Notes under the pieces: model-generated | Databases searched by the model: none | The model's input: only the letters and a program-made list of their open reading frames with translations | What the model was told of the DNA's origin: nothing | Part shown: positions 24,046-32,530 of the stretch, in pieces | Layout of the letters: each line of letters begins with the position of its first letter | How positions within the stretch are numbered: position 1 is the first letter of the stretch | DNA from: Kiritimatiellia bacterium | GTDB taxonomy: Bacteria > Verrucomicrobiota > Kiritimatiellia > UBA8416 > JADHWI01 | Direction: 5' to 3' | Assembly (NCBI GenBank): GCA_016783565.1 | Contig: JADHWI010000020.1 | Coordinates: forward strand, 1 to 39,024 | DNA length: 39,024 bases | Translations under genes and position numbers: made by a program

Positions 24046-26451
24046 CTATTTGTCCCGTATCTCTGCATCAAGTTTTGCTCGCAACGCTTCCTTGACCGCC
24101 TCTTGATACCCATTGGCATCTTCGTCCGTCAAACTGCGCTCCGCCGAGCGAAACTCCAAGGAATAAGCAAGGCTCTTACACCCATCTCCCATCCCTTCTG
24201 ATGCAAATATATCAAAGAGTTCCAACCCCGTCAACTCCGGTGGTGCAGATTCACGAATTACTGCCTCTATCTGACGATGACTTACCTCACTGCTTACCAC
24301 CATTGCCACATCCCGCGAGACCGCCGGATACATGGGAATTGCCTCAATATCAACCCGTTCCAGGGCTCCGCCGGTCAGAATCTCAAAATCTAACTCAGCC
24401 ACCGCTACAGGCTCCTGCATGCGCCACTCCGAACCAAGCTTCCGATCCACAAGCCCCATGCAACCCAGCACGCGATCTCCCACTCGGATCTCCACACCCG
24501 TACCCGACTCGAACATCACGGCATCATACGACGTAAGCTCTTCATTAAGAACATGTTGCGACCTTAATAGCGCCTCCAGAATCCCCTTCAACCAACGGAA
24601 CATCTCCTCGGCATCCACATCCCTGCGCTTATCCTGCGGATGACGACCAACAGGGCCCAGCAGCCCAAGACATAACCGCTTGTGTTCCGTAATCGTCCCG
24701 CTCGCATCACGCTCAAAAATCTTGCCCAGCTCAAACATCGCCGCTTCCCGAACCTGCCGCGAAAGATTACGCCCAAGCACATCAACCATTTGCGGAATCA
24801 AGGATGGTCGCATCACAGATTGATCACTGCTGACAGGATTCGGAAGCACCACCCGGGACGCCTCTCCATCCGGCATAAATAAATCAATCAACTGAGCAGA
24901 GATAAAACTATAATTCACGGCCTCGGATAAGCCCAAACCGGTCAAAACCGTGCGGCAGGCCGTCTCTGCCTGAAAAGGTAAATCAAATGCATCAGGACTA
25001 ACCGCACAAAGAATACGCGCATCCGGAACCCGGTCAAAACCATACATCCTCGCAATTTCTTCAATCAGATCCGCTTCAATATAAATATCATGACGGAATC
25101 CCGGGACCTCAACGGTACATCCTTCTTCATCCTCTGCAACAACAGGAAATTGAAGTCGACGTAAAATATCCGTGATTTCGCGCCCCGCTATCGCGACGCC
25201 TAGCAGATCCGTCGTATGCTGGAACGACAAATAAACTCGCTTTCTCTCTGCACGTCCCGGATATTCATCCACCATTCCTTTGGCTATCGTCGCATCAGCC
25301 AATTCACTCATCAAGGCAGCGGCACGGTTCCCGGCCCAATCTACAGTCTCAATATTGACACCACGCTCGAATCGATGAGAGGACTCCGTGGTCAAACCCA
25401 GGCGAGTGGACGTCCGATGAATCCCCGCCGGTGCAAAACTGGCACTTTCCAACAGGACATGCTGAGTGCTCTCCTGTATCTCACTACCCGCACCCCCCAT
25501 GATACCCGCAAGGGCAACGGGTTTGGTCTCATCTGCAACAACCAGTGACGCCACGTCCAGTTCGCGTTCGGCTTCATCAAGCGTGGCCATACTTTCTCCC
25601 GGCACCGCGGTGCGCACCACGATCTGACCGCCCTGCAGAAGCTGGTAGTCAAACGCATGCAACGGATGGCCGGATTCCAGCATCACATAGTTGGTGATAT
25701 CGACAATATTGTTGATTGCACGCACCCCACAGAGTGAAAGGCGACGCTGCATCCAAAGCGGGCTGGGGCCCAGCTTGATTCCCTGAAGTACGCGCGCAGT
25801 ATAACGGGGACACACATCCTCTGAATCAATGCTTACACGCACAAACGAGGCTACGTCAGGACCCGTTTCTGTTACCGTCACTTCCGGAATCGTCAATGGC
25901 CGCCCGGTCAATGCGGCTATCTCGCGGGCCATTCCAATCACGCTGAGACAGTCCGACCGATTCCAGGTTACTTCCAGATTAAAAACAATCTCGGGTGGCC
26001 CAAGCACCTCCACCAAGGGTGTCCCTGCCTCCAACGCCGGGTCCAGCAAGAGAATCCCGGCATGATCATGCGACAACCCCAGCTCATCCTCTGCGCAAAG
26101 CATTCCCAACGACTCTTCGCCGCGAATTCGAGCACGCTTAAGCACCATTCCATTAGGCAACACGGTCCCGACCCCGGCGAAGGGCGCTTTTACACCCGGC
26201 GCCACGTTGTCAGCACCACACACGACCGGAAGCTCTTCCTTGCCATTAAATACTCGACAAAGCCGCAAGCGATCAGCGTTCGGGTGAGGGGACACTTCCC
26301 GCACCTTGCCAACGACAACGCCTTCATATTCCGAGCCCACCGTCTCAATAGCCTCGACTTCAGTTCCCGAAAACGTCAGCAGATCGGCCAGCTCCTCGGG
26401 CGTCTCCGTAATCTCCACATAATCTTTAAGCCAACTAATCGGAATCTTCAT
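24046..26451 (-). CDS. pheT: phenylalanyl-tRNA synthetase beta subunit
   Basis: PheT is the large subunit of the alpha2-beta2 synthetase that charges tRNA-Phe. It is 801 residues long. Domains in order: MKIPISWLKDYVEI start, tRNA-binding OB fold ('VVVGKVREVSPHPNADRLRL'), B3/4 editing domain ('NIVDITNYVMLESGHPLHAF'), B5 ('YLSFQHTTDLLGVAI'), catalytic-like core ('LIEEIARMYGFDRVP'), and C-terminal anticodon-binding FDX-ACB domain ('PMYPAVSRDVAMVVSSEVSH'). ATG 26451 has AGGA 7-8 nt upstream and gives the standard N-terminus; the frame is open 9 codons further. The 140-base gap from pheS holds a short hairpin (CGGCT-TGAAG-AGCCG) but no gene. Confidence 0.96.
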   Translation of the reverse strand: MKIPISWLKDYVEITETPEELADLLTFSGTEVEAIETVGSEYEGVVVGKVREVSPHPNADRLRLCRVFNGKEELPVVCGADNVAPGVKAPFAGVGTVLPNGMVLKRARIRGEESLGMLCAEDELGLSHDHAGILLLDPALEAGTPLVEVLGPPEIVFNLEVTWNRSDCLSVIGMAREIAALTGRPLTIPEVTVTETGPDVASFVRVSIDSEDVCPRYTARVLQGIKLGPSPLWMQRRLSLCGVRAINNIVDITNYVMLESGHPLHAFDYQLLQGGQIVVRTAVPGESMATLDEAERELDVASLVVADETKPVALAGIMGGAGSEIQESTQHVLLESASFAPAGIHRTSTRLGLTTESSHRFERGVNIETVDWAGNRAAALMSELADATIAKGMVDEYPGRAERKRVYLSFQHTTDLLGVAIAGREITDILRRLQFPVVAEDEEGCTVEVPGFRHDIYIEADLIEEIARMYGFDRVPDARILCAVSPDAFDLPFQAETACRTVLTGLGLSEAVNYSFISAQLIDLFMPDGEASRVVLPNPVSSDQSVMRPSLIPQMVDVLGRNLSRQVREAAMFELGKIFERDASGTITEHKRLCLGLLGPVGRHPQDKRRDVDAEEMFRWLKGILEALLRSQHVLNEELTSYDAVMFESGTGVEIRVGDRVLGCMGLVDRKLGSEWRMQEPVAVAELDFEILTGGALERVDIEAIPMYPAVSRDVAMVVSSEVSHRQIEAVIRESAPPELTGLELFDIFASEGMGDGCKSLAYSLEFRSAERSLTDEDANGYQEAVKEALRAKLDAEIRDK

Positions 26452-26591
26452 AGTCAATCCTGTTCGACGGCTCTTCAAGCCGGTTTCGCGCTTTTCCGAA
26501 TGAGGAGGAACCGCCGTCCCTACCTCTTAATTTGCATTTGCAGACCAGCAAGGCAGACAACATGTCCGCCAGCGACCACCACACAATCGTC

Positions 26592-27605
26592 TCAGGCAAA
26601 CTGTTTCAGAAAACGGATATCGTTGTCATACAACATCCGGATATCAGGAATGCCATACTTGACCATCGCTATACGCTCTACACCCATACCAAAAGCAAAG
26701 CCCGTCACTGCGGTGGGATCATACCCTACCTTCTTAAACACACGCGGGTCGACCATTCCTGCGCCTGCAATTTCAATCCAACCGCTGAACTTGCACACGC
26801 GACAGCCTTTTCCGGCACACACGTGACACGAGAAATCACACTCCACGCTGGGTTCCGTAAACGGGAAAAAATGAGGGCGAAAACGAACGCCCACTCCGGG
26901 GCCCATCATTTCGCGAGCAAAGTAGCCCATCGTCGCTTTCAAATCCGCCAGCGATACACGGGTGTCCACATACAAGCCTTCAATCTGATGAAAACTCGCA
27001 CTGTGCGTGGCATCCGTGGTGTCCCGACGATAGCAACGCCCCGGCGTAATCACGCGGATAGGCGGCTGCGTCGACTCCATAACACGAATCTGAACCGGCG
27101 AGGTCTGCGTACGCAACAAATCCCCGGATTCCAGCCAGAAGGTATCCTGCTCATCAAGTGACGGATGGTAATCCGGCGTGTTCAACGCTTCAAAGTTACG
27201 ATAAGCCGTCTCTACATCAGGCCCCTGAGCCACGGTAAAGCCCAGCCGGGCGAAAATTGCCGCCGCATCTTCAATCACACGCGCAATGGGATGCCGCGTA
27301 CCTGCCGCATGCCAGGCTCCCGGCAACGTAAAATCAAAAGAGACATTCCCCATTGCACCGGACTCAAGCTCCTCCCGACGCTGATCCAGCAGGCCGCCCA
27401 GCTCCGTTTTCAAACGGTTCGCCAGCTTACCCATCTCCCCACGCTCAGCAGGCGGCAGACCACCCAGCCCTTTCATCACCCCAGGCAAGAGTCCTTTGCG
27501 ACCAAGATATTTAATTCGCACATGCTCCAACCCCTCGATATCTGGAGCCACGCGGGCTTCTGCAAGGGCTTCAGACAGGGTTTCTTTCAGCTTTTCCGAA
27601 TTCAT
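26592..27605 (-). CDS. pheS: phenylalanyl-tRNA synthetase alpha subunit
   Basis: PheS is the catalytic subunit. The protein has 337 residues. The N-terminal coiled coil ('LGRKGLLPGVMKGLGGLP') is followed by motif 1 ('ARVIEDAAAIFARLGF'), motif 2 ('VITPGRCYRRDTTDATHSAS', 'FHQIEGLYVD'), 'FRPHFFPFTEPSVECDF', the CxxC...CxxC segment 'CHVCAGKGCRVCKFSGW', and motif 3 'GFAFGMGVERIAMVKYGI'. Of the paired ATGs at 27608 and 27605, the second has the better spacing from GGGGTGA. Its ribosome site directly follows the T-run of a terminator-like hairpin, so expression may depend on read-through. Confidence 0.96.
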   Translation of the reverse strand: MNSEKLKETLSEALAEARVAPDIEGLEHVRIKYLGRKGLLPGVMKGLGGLPPAERGEMGKLANRLKTELGGLLDQRREELESGAMGNVSFDFTLPGAWHAAGTRHPIARVIEDAAAIFARLGFTVAQGPDVETAYRNFEALNTPDYHPSLDEQDTFWLESGDLLRTQTSPVQIRVMESTQPPIRVITPGRCYRRDTTDATHSASFHQIEGLYVDTRVSLADLKATMGYFAREMMGPGVGVRFRPHFFPFTEPSVECDFSCHVCAGKGCRVCKFSGWIEIAGAGMVDPRVFKKVGYDPTAVTGFAFGMGVERIAMVKYGIPDIRMLYDNDIRFLKQFA

Positions 27606-27616
27606 CATCTCACCCC

Positions 27617-27645
27617 AAAAAAAAAGGCCATCCCGAAAGATGGCC
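27617..27645 (-). terminator. terminator or attenuator between rplT and pheS
   Basis: On the minus strand GGCCATC (27639-27645), loop TTTCGG and GATGGCC (27626-27632) make a perfect 7-bp GC-rich stem followed by nine T (27617-27625). The pheS ribosome site GGGGTGA comes right after the T run. A second small hairpin (ACGCG-GTAT-CGCGT) overlaps the rplT stop. The arrangement would lower pheST relative to the ribosomal genes, or regulate it by attenuation as in E. coli; no Phe-rich leader peptide was seen. Confidence 0.8.
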
Positions 27646-27662
27646 ATTGACGCGATACCGCG

Positions 27663-28019
27663 TTAGTTCAGGCTGGCCTTCGCCTGTTCGACAATCGCAC
27701 TAAACCCTGCAGGGTCGTGAATAGCAATTTCCGACAGCATCTTACGATTTAACGTAATATTCGCCTTGCTGAGTCCATTAATCAAGCGACTATAGCTGAT
27801 TTCATTGGGCGCACAGGCCGCTGAAATACGGGCAATCCATAAATTACGATAATTACGCTTACGGATTTTACGATGCACGGTAGCCATGCTCATAGCACGA
27901 TCTACGGCTTCCGTAGCCTGACGAAGCAATTTGCTCCGCGATCCCCGGAATCCCTTGGCCTGCTCTAAAATACGACGTCTACGTTTCCGTGATGCCGGTC
28001 CATTGGTTGCTCTTGGCAT
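27663..28019 (-). CDS. rplT: 50S ribosomal protein L20
   Basis: This 118-residue very basic protein has the L20 pattern: 'MPRATNGPASRKRRRRILEQ', 'AKGFRGSRSKLLRQATEAVD' and 'RKIRKRNYRNLWIARISAA', then the C-terminal 'YSRLINGLSKANITLNRKML'. ATG 28019 is preceded by AGGAGACC. L20 is an early assembly protein of the large subunit and in other bacteria represses its own operon by binding the leader mRNA. It lies 26 bases after rpmI. Confidence 0.97.
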   Translation of the reverse strand: MPRATNGPASRKRRRRILEQAKGFRGSRSKLLRQATEAVDRAMSMATVHRKIRKRNYRNLWIARISAACAPNEISYSRLINGLSKANITLNRKMLSEIAIHDPAGFSAIVEQAKASLN

Positions 28020-28045
28020 AATCTGGTCTCCTTAACAAAATCCGG

Positions 28046-28240
28046 TCAGCTTGAAAGCATCCGTTTGACTCGTACAGTCTCGGCAGGACAAAGTACACCC
28101 CTGCTGCGCAACGTGCGCTTGCGTTTACGAGTCTTTGAGCCCAACAAGTGGCCCGAACCCGCTTTAGAATACTTTACCTTGCCATTGGCCGTTATCTTGA
28201 ACCGCTTGGCTGCGGCCTTATTTGTCTTTGTTTTCGGCAT
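28046..28240 (-). CDS. rpmI: 50S ribosomal protein L35
   Basis: This 64-residue, Lys/Arg-rich protein begins MPKTKTNKAAAKRFKITANG and continues with 'KVKYSKAGSGHLLGSKTRKR', the L35 signature. Length and position between infC and rplT are canonical. ATG 28240 has GGGACGG about 6 nt upstream. Confidence 0.97.
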   Translation of the reverse strand: MPKTKTNKAAAKRFKITANGKVKYSKAGSGHLLGSKTRKRKRTLRSRGVLCPAETVRVKRMLSS

Positions 28241-28358
28241 TGGTTTCCGTCCCTATTAGCGCTCTATCTTTCGCCTATCCACCGGCACAGGACAGACCCG
28301 TCCCGAGAAAGCGAAGGCGTACGGTAGCGGAAAGAATTAGCGGCGTCCAGTATTTTGA
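28241..28358 (-). promoter_or_regulatory. infC-rpmI intergenic leader, possible L20 control site
   Basis: This 118-base gap is unusually long for the operon and can form a hairpin GGGAC-GGGTCT-GTCC plus a partial pairing of TTCGC/GCGAA arms. In gamma-proteobacteria and firmicutes L20 binds mRNA ahead of rpmI-rplT, so a regulatory role is plausible. No conserved L20-leader sequence was recognised, and the call rests on position. Confidence 0.3.
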
Positions 28359-28877
28359 TCAGATTTTTTGGGGTTTCACACCAATCATTGCCGCAACGGT
28401 TCTCCCCATCAACCTGGGCGTCATTTCCACAACCCCAATATCATCACAATCTTTAATCACTCGATTGATCACTTCAAAGCCCAGCTCACGGTGAGCATTC
28501 TCGCGACCACGAAACATCAGAGACACTTTCACTTTGTGCCCCTTTTCCAGAAACGTACGAATGTGCTTAAGCTTTGTATGGTAATCATGTTCACCCACAT
28601 TGGCGTGAAACTTGATCTCCTTGACAGCCTGAGCATGCGAGTGCTTACGCGCCTGTTTCTGCTTCCGGGCCTCATCATATCGATACTTGCCAAAATCCAT
28701 GATTCGACATACCGGCGGATCGGCATTGGGTGATACCTCAACCAGATCCAACCCTGCATCCAGGGCTTTTTGACGCGCATCACGAGTGGGCATAACACCC
28801 AACATTGTCCCGTCCGGCGACACACAGCGAACCTGGGGAACCCGGATTCGATGATTGACTCTAATGAATGAGCGGAT
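28359..28877 (-). CDS. infC: translation initiation factor IF-3 (non-AUG start)
   Basis: IF-3 controls start-codon fidelity and 30S recycling. The visible N-domain reads 'RVNHRIRVPQVRCVSPDGTM', 'DARQKALDAGLDLVEVSPNA' and 'PPVCRIMDFGKYRYDEARKQ'. The C-domain has 'KEIKFHANVGEHDYHTKLKH', 'KVKVSLMFRGRENAHRELG' and 'MTPRLMGRTVAAM'. No ATG or GTG precedes the conserved N-terminus. The only suitably placed start is ATC 28877, 5 nt after a perfect AAGGAGG, giving 172 residues. Rare start codons (AUU, AUC) are the rule for infC and underlie autoregulation. The first GTG (28823) would delete the conserved RVN..IR segment. The gap from thrS is 14 bases. Confidence 0.93.
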   Translation of the reverse strand: MRSFIRVNHRIRVPQVRCVSPDGTMLGVMPTRDARQKALDAGLDLVEVSPNADPPVCRIMDFGKYRYDEARKQKQARKHSHAQAVKEIKFHANVGEHDYHTKLKHIRTFLEKGHKVKVSLMFRGRENAHRELGFEVINRVIKDCDDIGVVEMTPRLMGRTVAAMIGVKPQKI

Positions 28878-28891
28878 AGCTACCTCCTTGG

Positions 28892-30610
28892 TTATGTATT
28901 AATTTGATTCTCACCGTTCAATCGACTCAACAGATCCTCAATGCGCATCGCCCCCTGATCTCCGCCGATACGGGCGCGCACCGAAACGGTGCCCTCTTCG
29001 ACTTCCTTGGGTCCCACGATCAACATATAGGGAATCTTTTCCGTCTGAGCCAAACGAATTTTTGCACCGACACGTTCCGAGCGGCTGTCAACGCCCGGAC
29101 GAAACCCGGCTTCCTTCAACATAGCGTACACTTTGTCTGCATACGTGTTCTGATTATCCGTCACGGGGAGCACTCGAACCTGCTCAGGGGCCAACCACAG
29201 GGGAAATGCACCTGCATAATGCTCAATTAAAATCCCGAAGAAACGCTCAAGGCTTCCCAAAAGCGCACGGTGCACCATGTACGGACGCTGCTCCTTACCA
29301 TCTGAACCGACATAGGTCAGATCAAATCGCTCTGGAAGATTAAAATCAAACTGAACCGTGCTCAACTGCCATTCACGCCCCAGGGCATCCTTGATTTTGA
29401 GATCGATTTTAGGTCCGTAAAACGCACCCCCCCCCGCATCAACTTCATACTCAATGCCTTCAGCCTTCAAAGCACTTTCAAGCGACTGCGTGGCCTGCTC
29501 CCAGCGCGCATCATCTCCCACGGCCTTTTCAGGACGTGTCGAGAGATACGCCGTGACGTCCTCAAATCCAAAGGCCCGCAGCATACCAAGCGCGAAAGTC
29601 ACAACTTTACGGATTTCTCCCTCAACCTGCTCCGGGGCACAAAAGATGTGCGCATCGTCCTGCGTAAACCCTCGAACTCGAAGCAAGCCCTGAACGACCC
29701 CACTTTTCTCATAACGATAAACGGTTCCCAGCTCAGCCCACAGCAACGGCAACTCGCGATAGGAACGCTTCTGCGATTTGTAAACCTGAATATGGAACGG
29801 GCAGTTCATCGGCCGAAGAAAATACTCAACCCCATCAATATCCATTGAGGCATACATACTCTCGCGATAGAAATCCAGATGCCCTGACGTTTCCCACAGG
29901 TGCGCCTGCCCAATATGAGGCGAGTACAACAGCTCATACCCGCTGTCATAGTGCCGCTTGCGCCAGAAGTCTTCGATCACAGAGCGAATACGCGCACCCT
30001 TGGGATGCCAGTGCACCAGGCCAGGGCCCACATCGTCCTCAATGCTGAAAAGGTCAAGCTGCTTGCCAATCTTACGATGATCGCGCTTCTTGGCCTCTTC
30101 AATCTTCTGCAATTCAGCACGAATCTCTTTGGGCGAATTCGCCGTCAGACCATAGATGCGCTGCAGCATGGGGTTGGTCTCAATGCCATGGAAATAAGAA
30201 CCCGCCACGGAGATGAGCTTAAACGCCTTGAGCTGCCCGGTGCGTTCAACGTGCGGACCACGACACAAGTCCACGAAATCGCCACAACGGTAAAAGGTCA
30301 GGGTTTCATCTTCCGGAATCTCCGCCAGACGTTCCAGCTTGTAAGTCTGCCCTGATTCCTCAAGCTGCTTTTCCGCATCAGTACGAGAAAGCTCAAACCG
30401 TTCGAACGGCACATCTTCCTTGATGATGCGAGACATTTCCACCTCGATGGCGGGAAACTCCTCGGGAGTTAAGCGAACGGGTAGGTCGAAATCGTAATAA
30501 AAGCCGTCTGCAGTCGCTGGTCCAATGTCTAATTTGACATCGTCATAGAGCTTGCAAACTGCCGCGGCCATAACATGCGCCATGCTATGACGCATTTTCT
30601 CGTTGTCCAA
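28892..30610 (-). CDS. thrS: threonyl-tRNA synthetase lacking the TGS domain
   Basis: ThrS charges tRNA-Thr and edits mischarged serine. The 572-residue protein begins directly in the editing (SAD) domain, '[16 protein letters not shown]', with '[13 protein letters not shown]' as the editing-site motif. The class II core shows '[20 protein letters not shown]', '[18 protein letters not shown]' with the zinc Cys, '[20 protein letters not shown]', then the anticodon-binding domain from about residue 475. Usual bacterial ThrS is about 640 residues with an N-terminal TGS domain; here the frame is closed upstream by a stop within about 25 codons. The start is TTG 30610 with GGAGG 9 nt upstream. First gene of the operon. 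Confidence 0.94.
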   Translation of the reverse strand: MDNEKMRHSMAHVMAAAVCKLYDDVKLDIGPATADGFYYDFDLPVRLTPEEFPAIEVEMSRIIKEDVPFERFELSRTDAEKQLEESGQTYKLERLAEIPEDETLTFYRCGDFVDLCRGPHVERTGQLKAFKLISVAGSYFHGIETNPMLQRIYGLTANSPKEIRAELQKIEEAKKRDHRKIGKQLDLFSIEDDVGPGLVHWHPKGARIRSVIEDFWRKRHYDSGYELLYSPHIGQAHLWETSGHLDFYRESMYASMDIDGVEYFLRPMNCPFHIQVYKSQKRSYRELPLLWAELGTVYRYEKSGVVQGLLRVRGFTQDDAHIFCAPEQVEGEIRKVVTFALGMLRAFGFEDVTAYLSTRPEKAVGDDARWEQATQSLESALKAEGIEYEVDAGGGAFYGPKIDLKIKDALGREWQLSTVQFDFNLPERFDLTYVGSDGKEQRPYMVHRALLGSLERFFGILIEHYAGAFPLWLAPEQVRVLPVTDNQNTYADKVYAMLKEAGFRPGVDSRSERVGAKIRLAQTEKIPYMLIVGPKEVEEGTVSVRARIGGDQGAMRIEDLLSRLNGENQINT

Positions 30611-30685
30611 TTCCTTAATCCTCCAAAGCTGTGAGTCACAAATTGCAGCAACGACTTGCGCACTATGCTTTTCTCACTAATACCC

Positions 30686-30717
30686 TGACAGGCTATGCGC
30701 TTTATCCCTGCCTGTCA
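30686..30717 (-). promoter_or_regulatory. inverted repeat in the thrS leader region
   Basis: TGACAGGC (30686-30693) and GCCTGTCA (30710-30717) are perfect 8-base arms around a 16-base loop, 76-107 bases upstream of the thrS start. It could be a leader hairpin or an operator. In E. coli ThrS binds leader hairpins that mimic its tRNA, so a regulatory role is possible but untested here. Confidence 0.35.
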
Positions 30718-30966
30718 ATGGTTTTGGAGCCGATTTAACGCCCGCCGATAAAGTGCCATTATCGAGCTTGGTTCTTTCCGAGGTCCGGCAATGGCCGATC
30801 GACCAATATTGTCGTCAGTCCAGCGTCGAGCCCTTACCTCGTCATCACAAGCTACTGCGCCCATCCCTTCTCAAGGTCTGTTATCTCGCCCGAGCCGGAA
30901 TGACCACACACTCTGTATTTCAGCGTAACGCTTTCGCCTTTCTTTAATGTGAAAGGCTCTTTGAAT

Positions 30967-30998
30967 AAAGGTGCGGGGCTGAAGCACGGCGCACCTTT
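30967..30998 (-). terminator. terminator after the Gfo/Idh oxidoreductase gene
   Basis: AAAGGTGCG (30967-30975) and CGCACCTTT (30990-30998) form a perfect 9-bp stem with a 14-base loop. It lies 30 bases past the stop at 31028 on the minus strand and is followed there by ATTC and A/T-rich sequence. T runs on both sides (TTTTT on the plus strand) would let it work in either direction. Confidence 0.75.
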
Positions 30999-31027
30999 TT
31001 CAATAATCTAAAAGAAACTCGGCAATC

Positions 31028-32410
31028 TTATCCCAAGTCCTTTGCGCGCCATCCCTCACGGGCAGGGACCTCAAGAAGACCAGCGGCAACATCATTGCCC
31101 GTAATCTCCATCTTCTTCTGATTCCACTTGAATCCTTTGCCAGTTCTTATGGCTAGAGTTCCCAACAGGATTAACTCGGTTAAAGGCGCGGCATAGCTGA
31201 AATCAGAACAGGATTTCTTGTCATTCCTTATTGCGTTTACCCAGTCGCCATGGATACCACCCTTGACGCGCGGAATTGTCTTTGGAACACGCTCGGCAGG
31301 ATTATTTCTATACTGATCCATTTTGGCTTTAGGATAAAGCTGCATACCGTCCGGTCTCATTCCACCATGAGCAATGCCGCCATCCTCGCCAACCATGATC
31401 AGGCCGCCACCGCCAGAGATATTTCCGTCATACCCTTTCGGTGCTATCGGTTTGGTCGGCCCTTCATACCACTTTATTTTTACCGGGGGTTTCTTGCCCC
31501 TGGCAGGGAAGTTGTATGTCACTACCGAACCATCCGGGGTATGAATAAGATTAGCCTCATGCTGAGTCTCAACCTCAACAGATTCCGGAGCACCCAGACC
31601 CATAGCATAGTAAGGGGTATCAATAGTATGGCAGCCTATATCACCAAGTCCGCCGCAGCCAAAGTCCCACCATGGCCGCCAGGAGCCCTGACCACCCATA
31701 TACGTATTATTGTGTTTAATATCTTTGGTTGTCGGGCCAAGCCACAGATCCCAGTCAAGATGGTCTGGTATAGGCTGTTCTGCGGCAAATTCCTTGTGCC
31801 CACCGGCTGGATGTCCAGGGAAGCCCCATCCGCCTCTTGGCCGGTCTGTCCATGTAATGATTTCTCTGACTTCTCCAATCAGTCCGGCATCATACCATTC
31901 TTTCATCAGGCGAGGCTGCTCCCAGGCATGCGCCTGGTTGCCCATCTGCGTCACAACGCCTTTTTTCTTCGCCAACTCCAGCAATGTACGTGCCTCCCAG
32001 ACTGAATGAACAAGAGGCTTCTCGCAAAAAACGTGCTTACCCATGCTTATGGCCGCGTAGGCAATCGCAAAATGGTTGTGATCAGGAGTACCAATACCAA
32101 CCGCGTCAATCTTGTCGCCCATCTCTTCGAGCATCTTTCGGAAGTCTCTGTACGGCTTGGCCTGCTTGAAACCATTGGTAGCCTTTTGCATCACCTTGTC
32201 ACTCACATCACAAAGCGCGACTACATTGTTGCCGTGAGCACAGCTCCTCAGATCGCCCCATCCCATATTATTAAAGCCTACCCAGGCCATATTGATCTTA
32301 TCATTCGCCCCGAAAACAGACTTCGGGAGAATCATTGGCGCAGCAACTGCCGCCGCAGACGCCTTCATAAAAGTTCTTCTTGATGGATAATATGTAGTGG
32401 TCTTTGACAT
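31028..32410 (-). CDS. Tat-exported Gfo/Idh/MocA family oxidoreductase
   Basis: This 460-residue NAD(P)-dependent dehydrogenase of the Gfo/Idh/MocA family carries a Tat signal, 'SRRTFMKASAAAVAAPMILP', so it is expected to be exported folded with cofactor. The Rossmann part has 'INMAWVGFNNMGWGDL', 'NVVALCDVSD', 'IDAVGIGTPDHNHFAIA' and the catalytic 'GKHVFCEKPLVHS'. The C-terminal part has 'WWDFGCGGLGDIGCHTIDTP'. Family members with Tat signals are abundant in Planctomycetota, Verrucomicrobiota and Lentisphaerota and probably oxidise sugars outside the cytoplasm; the substrate is unknown. ATG 32410 is fixed by GGAGG 4 nt upstream. Confidence 0.9.
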   Translation of the reverse strand: MSKTTTYYPSRRTFMKASAAAVAAPMILPKSVFGANDKINMAWVGFNNMGWGDLRSCAHGNNVVALCDVSDKVMQKATNGFKQAKPYRDFRKMLEEMGDKIDAVGIGTPDHNHFAIAYAAISMGKHVFCEKPLVHSVWEARTLLELAKKKGVVTQMGNQAHAWEQPRLMKEWYDAGLIGEVREIITWTDRPRGGWGFPGHPAGGHKEFAAEQPIPDHLDWDLWLGPTTKDIKHNNTYMGGQGSWRPWWDFGCGGLGDIGCHTIDTPYYAMGLGAPESVEVETQHEANLIHTPDGSVVTYNFPARGKKPPVKIKWYEGPTKPIAPKGYDGNISGGGGLIMVGEDGGIAHGGMRPDGMQLYPKAKMDQYRNNPAERVPKTIPRVKGGIHGDWVNAIRNDKKSCSDFSYAAPLTELILLGTLAIRTGKGFKWNQKKMEITGNDVAAGLLEVPAREGWRAKDLG

Positions 32411-32530
32411 GTTTCCTCCGTAATTAATGAAGAATAATAATAGCCACTCTAACAGCAAATAACAACAAGGATCAAAAAAATCTTGCCGCAAACAGACACG
32501 AGCATATTTGCTTCGCTTTTGTGCTCTGCT

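Larger units (their letters stand above)
30611..31027. other. 417-base intergenic region upstream of thrS
   Basis: No gene is supported; a 64-codon frame on the plus strand (30753-30947) has no ribosome site and no recognisable sequence. The gap contains an 8-bp inverted repeat near thrS, a hairpin GCCTTTC-TTTAATGT-GAAAGGC (30936-30957) and the terminator of the oxidoreductase gene (30967-30998). The thrS operon promoter should lie here, but no clear -35/-10 pair was seen. Confidence 0.5.

Noticed and set aside
30753-30947. 64-codon plus-strand frame between thrS and the oxidoreductase
   Set aside because: No ribosome site, no homology recognised, and it runs into the hairpins that lie between the two minus-strand genes.
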